Assembly: GCA_041744735.1 (NCBI GenBank)
Contig: JBGTKH010000636.1
Span: 1-13,344 of the forward strand
DNA from: JBGTKH01 sp041744735
Lineage (GTDB): Bacteria; Planctomycetota; Planctomycetia; Pirellulales; Pirellulaceae
Reading direction: 5' to 3'
DNA: 13,344 nt
Of this stretch, positions 6,904 through 13,344 are shown piece by piece. The position numbers and the translations under genes were made by a program. The notes under the pieces were generated by a model. It had not been told where the DNA came from and did no database searches. It was given only the letters and a program-made list of their open reading frames with translations. Position 1 is the stretch's first letter. The number at the start of each line of letters is the position of its first letter.

Positions 6904-9900
6904 ATGTTTTCTATGAGCCAGTCAAAGACCAACGGCCAAGTCCGGCTTGTTGTGAGTCTGATACTTGTAATTGTCGTTGCATCAGCAGCAGGTTTAATGA
7001 TTCGCATGCGGAATTCACGCGGCGACGCCGCCAATTCCGCTCTAGCCAGCACTCGCGTCGCGGCAACCGAGGGCATGTCCTCGCCGACACCAAGCGAGGT
7101 CGCGGCCGCTCCGCATGCCACGCCGGCAACGGTTACGCCAACCGCAGTCCAAGACGTTGCAACGGCAACTAACCAGGATCAGCCGCCCCAGATCGCGTGG
7201 GACACAGAAACGCTCAGTGCCGCGACGTCTGATCGGCTCAAGCAACTCGTGCGGTTGCCGCGCGAACACGCCGGGAAGGAAGAACGACTCGTCGTGGAGT
7301 TAGCAACAGAAGACGTGGCGGCAGGTTCGCTCCGACCGACTGATCTTCAAGAAAGTTACCGCGATGAAGCGATCGCGATCTTCACACGCCCGCCGGATGC
7401 GAAGTCGGTTAAAGTTACGGGCCGTTCGCCGCTGTGTGCCGAATTGTCTTCTCTGGCGAAGCCATTGAAGGACGTGTCGAATTATCAATTGGCGGTCAAA
7501 GTCGTGCGCGTTAACATCGAACCTACGTCGGCGACAACGATGGCGTTGTTTCAAGCCAGCGGGCAAACATCGCAGGGCTTCTTGCAACAAGACGCGACGT
7601 TGCATTGCAAGTGGTCGCTGGACGGGCCCGGGAAGCCGCCGCTCTTGACGGAGATTGAGTCAGAGACGTTTCGCGAGACCATCACGCGGCCACAAACCGG
7701 AACGCTGTTCGCCGATTGCACCGAAGCGGCGCTCGGCGACAATGCGTGTTTCCGCGAGGACATTGTCTATGGCTCGCTGCACTGGCGCAAACAACTGCCG
7801 AAGCGATTCAATCCGAGCGAATTGGGCTATCACGGCATCGCGGTCGGTGATGTGAATGGCGATGGTTTGGACGATATCTATCTGTGTTCGCCCGCCGGAT
7901 TGCCGAATCGCTTGTTCGTGCAAAACACCGATGGCACCGTAACGGACATGGCTGCCGAAGCGGGCGTTGATTGGTTGGACGGCTCGAGAGCCGTGTTGCT
8001 GGTCGATTTGGACAACGACGACGATCAGGACCTGGTGCTGGTCACGAAAACGCACACGATGTTCATGTCGAACGACGGGCAGGGCCGATTCGAGCTCCGC
8101 AATGCATTGCCCGCGCCGCGCATGCGTACGTCGATCTCCGCCGTGGATTACGACGGGGACAGTGACTTAGACATTTATATGTGCCGCTACGGTTTGTACA
8201 TGGTGGCCGAAGTTGACCCGGCGAACTTCAGCGACGCTCAATTCGCGCTGGGGATTCCCAATCCGGTGTTCGACGCGAACAACGGCGACCCCAACTCGCT
8301 GTTGCGGAACGATGGCGAGTTTCAATTTACAGACGTAACGGTCGAAACGGGCATGGATGAGAAGAATCGCCGCTACAGTTTCGCGGCCGCGTGGGAAGAT
8401 TACGACAACGACGGCGACCAGGATGTGTACATCGCCAACGATTTCGGGCGGAACAACCTGTACCGCAACGACGACGGCATCTTCAAGGAAGTTGCGACCG
8501 AGGCGGGCGTCGAGGATTTGGGTGCGGGCATGGGAGTGACCTGGGGCGATTTCAACAACGATGGGCTGATGGATCTGTACGTCAGCAACATGTTTTCGTC
8601 GGCCGGAAACCGCATCGGGCTTCAGCCGGACTATCAAGACTACTTGGTCTCAACGAAAGGCGATCAGCGCGGCAACGAAGAAATGCAGAACGCCAAGCGG
8701 GCGATGAAAGGAAATACGCTGTTTCAGAATCTGGGAGACGGCACATTCCGCGACGTGACGGATCAGGCCGATGTGTCGATGGCCTTGTGGTCGTGGGGTG
8801 GAATGTTCGTGGACATTAATAATGACACGCGGCAGGATTTGGTCATCCCCAACGGGAACCTGACGAACGACGACACCAAGGACTTGTGAGAGTTCGTTTG
8901 GCGGCAGGTCGTGCCGCACTCGCCCACCACGCGGTTCCCGAATGCCAAGTACATCAAGGCCGCTTTGGATTTGCGACGGGCTTTGGAAGCCGGCGCGTCT
9001 TGGAGCGGTCTGGAGCGGAACTATGCGTATCTGAATCTTGGCGACACGCGCTTCTCAAATATTTCGGCGGTCAGCGGCCTGAATTTCATCGATGACGGCC
9101 GGGCTTTGGCGCTGGCCGATTGGGATCACGACGGCGATCTGGATCTGTGGCTCTCGAATCGCACGGGCCCGCGGTTGCGGCTGATGCGGAACGACACGCC
9201 GAACGAGAATCACTATCTGGCCGTGCGTCTGGTCGGACAAACGTGCAACCGTGACGCGATCGGCGCGCGGGTCGAAGTGCACGTCGAGGGTGACTCGCCG
9301 GCAATGTTCATTCAAACGCTGCGTGCCGGCGAAGGGTTTTTGGCCCAATCAAGCAAGGTGGTGCACTTCGGTTTGGGGAGGCACGAACGCGTGGAGCGGA
9401 TCGTGGTTCGCTGGCCCGATGGAAAAGTGGAAGAGTTCGCCGTGCCGGAGATCGACTGCCGCTATCGCATCGTGCAGGGCACAGGCCAGCTCGAGCCTTG
9501 GCAGACTGAGCCGCGGGCTGTTCTGTTCGCGTCGTCGGAGTTGAACAGTCCGGCCAAGACCGAACGGGCGCGAATCGTGATGGCCGCGCGTCGCAACATG
9601 CCGTCGCTGCATTACGAAACGCTCGACGGGCAAGCCACATCCTTGGACGCGCACGTCGAGGGTCCCGTGTTGATCAACCTCTGGGCCACTTGGTGCCAGC
9701 CATGCCTGAAGGAGTTGAGTGAGTTCGCCGAGCATGGCGACGCGATTCGCACCAGCGGCTTGAACATTTTGGCGATCGACATCAGCGGCCTGACCAGCAC
9801 GGGCGATTCCAGCACGGCCGACCCGCAGAAAGTTTTGGATCACTTGAAGTTCGACTTCCCTGCCGTTCGCGGCAATCGTGAACTGTTGGCTCAACTAGAA

Positions 9901-10119
9901 AAGGTCCAGAATCTTTCGCTTGCCAAACACCAGCGTTTGGTCTTGCCGACGAGCTTCTTGCTGGACGCCGATCACCGGCTCGTGGCCGTCTACAAGGGCC
10001 CGCTGGAGGTCGAGACGCTACTGGATGACGTGAGGCTATTGACCGCTGACGACGAGCAACTATTCCAGCTTGCTGCTCCCTTCGCCGGCAAATGGCACGT
10101 ACGTCCCGGCGAGGACTAG
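6904..10119 (+). CDS. Candidate selenoprotein: FG-GAP repeats + ASPIC/UnbV + thioredoxin, in-frame UGA (Sec662)
   Basis: A predicted 1071-residue exported or membrane-anchored CRTAC1-type protein. Residues 13-33 form one hydrophobic segment, followed by a low-complexity linker and a region without recognised domain. Calcium-binding D-x-D/N-x-D repeats start near residues 316, 368, 415, 499, 549, 637 and 739, as in FG-GAP beta-propellers. An ASPIC/UnbV domain spans about 768-845. A TlpA-like thioredoxin domain near 900-1050 has the motif WCQPC (Cys931, Cys934). The only interruption is TGA at 8887-8889, codon 662, between the sixth and seventh repeats, in DTKDL-U-EFVWRQVV; frame and domain order continue unbroken. 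A SECIS-like hairpin follows at 8890-8921. From memory, homologues carry Cys at this point before SFFWRQVV. Standard gene calling would split it at 8889 and restart at 8911. ATG 6913, nine bases after AGAGAG, is an equally good start. Nonsense mutation remains the alternative. Confidence 0.8.
8887..8921 (+). promoter_or_regulatory. UGA selenocysteine codon with bacterial SECIS-like hairpin
   Basis: After the TGA (8887-8889), GCGGCA (8901-8906) pairs perfectly with TGCCGC (8912-8917) around the loop GGTCG (8907-8911). GAGT (8890-8893) can also pair with ACTC (8918-8921), leaving a seven-base bulge on the 5' side. The core GCAGGTCGTGC closely resembles GCAGGTCTGC of the E. coli fdhF SECIS as I remember it. 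The loop GG starts 17 bases after the UGA, against 18 in fdhF. The loop G and T are the bases that SelB reads in that system. Folding was done by eye. Confidence 0.75.
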
Positions 10120-10293
10120 TCTCGCCAGTGGAAGCGATTGAACGAATGGGTCGATCGAGAACGTGAATCGGCCGCTGTCTATCGTCGCCTAGCAGAAACC
10201 GCCGCCCTATGGAACGCCGGTCGCGCCGCGTTGTGGAGCACGCCCGATCTGGAGCACGCCCTCGATGCTAATGCACTGTCCGTCGTGCATTGA
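10120..10293 (+). pseudogene. Remnant resembling the C-terminal part of planctomycete STAND/WD40-type proteins
   Basis: Directly after the TAG at 10117-10119, and in the same frame, 57 codons read without a stop until TGA 10291-10293. The translation (RLNEWVDRERESAAVYRRL, then AETAALWNAGRAALW, then STPDLEHAL) is strongly protein-like. From memory it resembles a motif (WV-x-E-x-ESA-x-x-Y-x-x-L ... A-x-LW-x-x-GRA-x-L ... PDL-x-x-AL) of large planctomycete proteins with nSTAND/WD40 regions. There is no ATG or Shine-Dalgarno, and the similarity stops abruptly after LEHALD, so this is most likely a fragment left by deletion or recombination. A readthrough tail of the upstream protein is a much less likely alternative. 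Confidence 0.5.
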
Positions 10294-10296
10294 GGA

Positions 10297-10387
10297 GTAG
10301 CCGAAGTCGCCAGACTTTGGCCGGTAGCCGAAGTCGCCAGACTTTGGCCGGATCTCGGGAAAACCAAACTCTGGCGAGTTCGGCTAC
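10297..10387. repeat. Tandem 27-bp repeat plus inverted copy
   Basis: A 27-base unit occurs twice with perfect identity and no spacer (10297-10323 and 10324-10350). An inverted partial copy at 10366-10387 matches 20 of 22 bases and can pair with either direct copy to form a long hairpin. It lies between convergent genes and could act as a bidirectional terminator or be a dispersed planctomycete repeat. Confidence 0.65.
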
Positions 10388-10414
10388 AACCATCAGTTTG
10401 CGGTTGACGGAGCG

Positions 10415-12064
10415 CTAGTTTCCTTTGGCCTTACCCTTTCCGGCCGCCTTTTTCTGAGTCTGCGGCGGCGAGGTCTGGGCCGCCAAGCGGGCCATCGCCT
10501 CGAGCTCACGATTCCAGGCAGCTTCGAGCTTCTGCACTATCTCCGGTCGCTCGCGGACCAGATTGTGGGATTCAGCTCGGTCGCTGCGCAGGTCGTACAG
10601 TTCCCAGGGATCGCCCTTGGCCGCGACCAGCTTCCAGTCGCCGATGCGAATGGCGCGATTCCCTTCGTGCAGCCACCACAGGGATTCGCGATCAATTGTG
10701 ACATCCTGAGCAAACGCTGGAACGAGGCTTCGACCTGGAGCGGGCGGGATCGACTCTCCGTTCCAATGTGAAGGTTTTTCGACGCCTAACAATTCGAGAA
10801 TCGTGGGCACGAAGTCGATCACGTGAGCCGGCGTCTGGCGGAGTTCCCCGCGAGCCTGAATGCCGGCGGGCCAATGAACGACCAGCGGCGTGCTGATGCC
10901 GCCTTCATGCACCCAAGTCTTGTGGCGGCGAAACGGCGTGTTGGACGCGCTGGAAAAGCCGGGACCTAAACATAGGTAGGTGGCCGCGCTGCCAGGAGCA
11001 GCTTGCGGATCATGGCCGCCATGGCGCACCATAATCTCGGCACTCGCGCCGTTATCCGAAGCAAAGAAGATCAAGGTGTTTTCGTAGACGCCCATGGCCT
11101 TGAGTTGCTCGATCAGGCGGCCGATCTCGCGGTCCATGCGATCGACCATGGCGGCATGGATGGCCATCTTCGTGGCTTGAAACTGGCGTTGCTCAGCGGT
11201 CAACTCATCCCACGGCAGCGGGCGATTGATCTCGCCGGGGCCGAGCTTTTCGAGCGCATCGGGGAAATGGTACGGCGGTCCCACGTCGGGTTCGAGTTGC
11301 GACAAGGTTGTTTTAACCAGACCCAGCTCTTGTTGACTGGCGAAACGTCGCTCGCGCATTTTGTCCCAGTCGTCGAGGTACGTGTCTCGGTAGCGGGCGA
11401 TGTCTTCGGGCAGCGCGTGTAACGGAAAATGCGGCGCAATGAACGCGACATAATGAAAGAACGGCCGATCCGCATACGTCTCGGCGTGTTCCCGCAGGCA
11501 ATCGATGGCGTGATCGACCGTAGCGATCGTGGCGTAGTACCCCGACTCATCGGCCGCCTTCTTCACCGGCGCGTCGTCGAACGAATTGCCGCTTGCGGTG
11601 AAGTAATTGCCTTGATTCCTCATATCCAAGGAACGATCAAAGCCACCGTCGAGCACTTTGCCGTCGATGTGCCACTTGCCGCTGTGATAACTGCGATAGC
11701 CGTGGGGCTTGAGCAGGTCCGGCAGCAGCCGTGCCCACTGCTGCCGAGTACCACTGCCACCACCACCCACATCCGGCAGCGCGTCTCGATGAACTTGTTG
11801 GGCATAGTATCCCGTCAACAATGCTGCCCGCGTCGGCCAGCAGCGGGCCGTGTTGTAAAACTGCGTGAACCGCAGCCCGCCGGCCGCCAGTTTGTCGAGG
11901 TTCGGTGTCGCAATTTCACCGCCATAGCAACCGAGGTCCGAATAGCCCAAATCATCGGCGAGGATGAATACGATGTTGGGTTTCTCCGCGGCATCGGCCC
12001 AGACGGCCGCGCTTGTCAGGCAGCAGATGATTAGCGATGTGGCGCACAGCAAATGTTGTGGCAT
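10415..12064 (-). CDS. Secreted sulfatase (type I, formylglycine-dependent)
   Basis: A 549-residue sulfatase that should hydrolyse sulfate esters outside the cytoplasm. The signal peptide is MPQHLLCATSLIICC... ending near AVWADA. NIVFILADDLG gives the metal-binding Asp pair. The activation motif CWPTR has Cys75 (numbered from the ATG at 12064), the residue converted to formylglycine. SGKWH and FFASDNG give further active-site residues, so the site looks complete. The Lys-rich tail QKKAAGKGKAKGN is unusual and probably unstructured. A GTG at 12073 also opens the frame, but AGGTGA lies over that GTG, five bases before the ATG at 12064, so the ATG is chosen. It is the second gene of an operon with the ThuA-domain gene, nine bases between stop and start. 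Substrate unknown; planctomycete sulfatases often act on sulfated polysaccharides. Confidence 0.92.
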   Translation of the reverse strand: MPQHLLCATSLIICCLTSAAVWADAAEKPNIVFILADDLGYSDLGCYGGEIATPNLDKLAAGGLRFTQFYNTARCWPTRAALLTGYYAQQVHRDALPDVGGGGSGTRQQWARLLPDLLKPHGYRSYHSGKWHIDGKVLDGGFDRSLDMRNQGNYFTASGNSFDDAPVKKAADESGYYATIATVDHAIDCLREHAETYADRPFFHYVAFIAPHFPLHALPEDIARYRDTYLDDWDKMRERRFASQQELGLVKTTLSQLEPDVGPPYHFPDALEKLGPGEINRPLPWDELTAEQRQFQATKMAIHAAMVDRMDREIGRLIEQLKAMGVYENTLIFFASDNGASAEIMVRHGGHDPQAAPGSAATYLCLGPGFSSASNTPFRRHKTWVHEGGISTPLVVHWPAGIQARGELRQTPAHVIDFVPTILELLGVEKPSHWNGESIPPAPGRSLVPAFAQDVTIDRESLWWLHEGNRAIRIGDWKLVAAKGDPWELYDLRSDRAESHNLVRERPEIVQKLEAAWNRELEAMARLAAQTSPPQTQKKAAGKGKAKGN

Positions 12065-12069
12065 GACTT

Positions 12070-12075
12070 TCACCT
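12070..12075 (-). promoter_or_regulatory. Shine-Dalgarno that decides the sulfatase start
   Basis: Read on the minus strand, AGGTGA lies five bases before ATG 12064. It overlaps the TAG stop of the ThuA gene (12076-12074), which suggests translational coupling of the two genes. Confidence 0.6.
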
Positions 12076-13105
12076 ATTTAATCGACAGATCCGCCGGCTT
12101 AACGCCTTTGATGAAGCGGTTGTTGCCGAAGGGTTGCGGGTCGTATTGACCGACGATGGCGACGTTGGAAGCAGCGGGGATTTGGTCTTCCATGCCGAGG
12201 GCCCAGTAACAGGCGTTGACCAGCATGCGGCGGCTGCCGTCGGCGGTGAAATCTTGCGAAGCGCCCATCGTGGTTGTGAACACACGCGCGGTCTTGCCGT
12301 CGGCCGTGGCGAAGGTCTTCGTCCAAGCGACTGGCATCATAGGGTCGTTCAGCTTGCCCTCGACGGGCTTGTCGGTCGGCTGCATGCCTTCCAGCACTTG
12401 GCCCAGGACCAGCGACTGGCAACCTTCGGGCAGCGGCAAGCGTACGCCGTAGACGTCGGTCGTGCCCCAGATGTCGCCGTCCTTGATGCCGCGCAGGATC
12501 GGATGATCTTTGGCGTTGTCCGTTAAGATGCCGCGCGTGCTTTGCCGGCCGTGGCCGCCGTGGTGGTTGATCCACGTCTCGCCCAGCACTTGCCGGCCGA
12601 AACCGCCGTCCCATTGCTTGTTTTGAAAACTGTACTGCGCGTAACTGCTCGGCCCTTTGATGTTGAACGCATGTGTCGCCGTGCGCAGACCGATGATCGG
12701 CCGGCCGGACTCGACGTAATCGACGATGTGCTTCATCTGCTCGTCGGGCAGATTGCGGAAGCGCGTGAAGATGACCATCAAGTCGGCGCTCTCCAATGCC
12801 TCGAGACCGGGGATGTTGTCGCTCTGGTTCGGATCGATCGTGCCGTCGGCCGGGTTGATGGCGAACAGCACCGTGCACTTAAAGCCATGATGCACGGCCA
12901 GGATCTTGGCCAATTGCGGCATGGCCTCTTCCGAGCGATATTCCTCGTCGCCGGTGACGAACACGATGTGCTTTCCCTGCCCCGGCCCGTCTTGGCCTTC
13001 GTACACGACCCAGGGGCCGTCGGCGTTCACGGCCATCGGCTGCAGGCACGTGATGATGGCAACAACCAATACGGCAAACGGAAACGCACGCGTGAACGTT
13101 ATCAT
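12074..13105 (-). CDS. Exported ThuA-domain protein
   Basis: A 343-residue protein with an N-terminal signal peptide (FTRAFPFAVLVVAIITC, then cleavage near VNADG). The mature part is a ThuA-like, glutamine-amidotransferase-type fold: KHIVFVTGDEEYRSEE, LEALESADLMVIFTRFR, YVESGRPIIGLRTATHAF, then WINHHGGHG and a C-terminal block RRMLVNACYWALGME. ThuA was named from trehalose utilisation in rhizobia, but the exported planctomycete versions have no assigned reaction, and the Gly-Leu-Arg at the elbow shows no nucleophilic Cys. The start at 13105 is chosen because GAGGA lies five bases upstream (13115-13111) and the signal peptide follows at once. The frame remains open to 13321, but that extension crosses the promoter and a terminal palindrome. 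It is the first gene of the operon with the sulfatase. Confidence 0.88.
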   Translation of the reverse strand: MITFTRAFPFAVLVVAIITCLQPMAVNADGPWVVYEGQDGPGQGKHIVFVTGDEEYRSEEAMPQLAKILAVHHGFKCTVLFAINPADGTIDPNQSDNIPGLEALESADLMVIFTRFRNLPDEQMKHIVDYVESGRPIIGLRTATHAFNIKGPSSYAQYSFQNKQWDGGFGRQVLGETWINHHGGHGRQSTRGILTDNAKDHPILRGIKDGDIWGTTDVYGVRLPLPEGCQSLVLGQVLEGMQPTDKPVEGKLNDPMMPVAWTKTFATADGKTARVFTTTMGASQDFTADGSRRMLVNACYWALGMEDQIPAASNVAIVGQYDPQPFGNNRFIKGVKPADLSIK

Positions 13106-13165
13106 GATGGTCCTCACTTGTTGAATGAACGGAATACGGCTGACTTTGTTAGAACTGTTGAACCC

Positions 13166-13194
13166 ACCATAGCAGATGCCGCCCGGATTTTCAA
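13166..13194 (-). promoter_or_regulatory. Candidate promoter of the ThuA-sulfatase operon
   Basis: On the minus strand TTGAAA (13194-13189) and TATGGT (13171-13166) are 17 bases apart, with TGC directly before the -10 (extended -10). It lies about 60 bases before the ATG at 13105. Confidence 0.5.
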
Positions 13195-13252
13195 AACGCC
13201 GTGAAATCGGGTGGTGATACCATTTGGCGTTCAGCGCTGTAACCGCGGCCGG

Positions 13253-13344
13253 GCTCAGACGTACAGAATTCAATTTTGCCGGCGAAAACGCGACTTGAAA
13301 ACACCAACCATGTACCGGCAAAATTGAATTCTGTACGTCTGAGC
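13253..13344. repeat. Perfect 30-bp inverted repeat at the end of the window
   Basis: 13253-13282 and 13315-13344 are exact reverse complements (30 of 30) around a 32-base loop. The element is more AT-rich than its surroundings and ends on the last base of the window. It could be a MITE or insertion-sequence end, or an assembly fold-back. No transposase is visible. Confidence 0.7.

Noticed and set aside
8887..8911. Frameshift or nonsense mutation splitting the FG-GAP/ASPIC gene into two genes or a pseudogene.
   Set aside because: The frame is identical on both sides, no bases need adding or removing, and a SECIS-like hairpin follows. A simple nonsense mutation cannot be fully excluded but explains less.
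10117..10293. TAG readthrough joining the remnant to the selenoprotein.
   Set aside because: TAG has no recoding signal visible here, and the remnant resembles a different protein family; a shared frame has a one-in-three chance.
10297..10350. CRISPR array.
   Set aside because: Two 27-base copies lie back to back without any spacer and no cas gene is near.
13106..13321. N-terminal extension of the ThuA-domain protein.
   Set aside because: It crosses the promoter and the terminal palindrome; a Shine-Dalgarno and signal peptide mark the start at 13105.

Overview
The window looks like a chromosomal segment of a planctomycete, most likely of the Pirellulales type. It is GC-rich and carries several things common in that group: a secreted sulfatase next to a ThuA-domain protein, a CRTAC1-type FG-GAP/ASPIC protein, a LarA-family protein, a very long coiled-coil protein with a conserved GRWLxRLGLK-like tail, and several different palindromic intergenic repeats. 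The taxonomic call is inference from gene content; no rRNA or other marker gene is present.

Layout. Plus strand: (1) 3-779, a class III adenylate cyclase domain behind a Cys4 zinc ribbon. It is open to the window edge and is probably the C-terminal end of a larger signalling or STAND-type protein. (2) 859-2148, a LarA-like (nickel-pincer racemase family) enzyme with its own promoter and Shine-Dalgarno. (3) 2149-2540, a gene-free stretch with two palindromic repeats. (4) 2541-3443, a DUF4105 (Lnb N-terminal type) lipoprotein. (5) 3578-6679, a 1033-residue coiled-coil protein made of long internal repeats. (6) 6691-6774, a REP-like double palindrome. (7) 6904-10119, the most interesting gene: a membrane-anchored or exported FG-GAP/ASPIC/thioredoxin protein whose frame is interrupted only by one TGA at 8887-8889. 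(8) 10120-10293, a degenerate fragment resembling the C-terminal part of planctomycete STAND/WD40 proteins. (9) 10297-10387, a tandem and inverted repeat. Minus strand: (10) a tight two-gene operon, ThuA-domain protein (13105-12074) then sulfatase (12064-10415), with a visible promoter. (11) A perfect 30-bp inverted repeat ends exactly at the last base of the window.

Main result. The TGA at 8887 is followed in the same frame by the rest of the same protein: the seventh calcium-binding repeat, the ASPIC/UnbV domain and a thioredoxin fold with WCQPC. Directly downstream of the TGA lies a hairpin with a 6-bp GC-rich stem and a GGTCG loop, closely matching the apical part of the E. coli fdhF SECIS and at nearly the same distance from the UGA. 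I read this as a selenocysteine codon (Sec662) in a 1071-residue selenoprotein, not as two genes or a pseudogene. Ordinary gene calling would split it into 6904-8889 and 8911-10119.

How the genes relate. The window mixes envelope and exported proteins (lipoprotein, CRTAC1 selenoprotein, ThuA protein, sulfatase) with one cytoplasmic enzyme, one structural coiled coil and remnants of signalling or conflict proteins. Only the ThuA-sulfatase pair shows clear operon linkage; the others have separate promoters or are separated by repeats.
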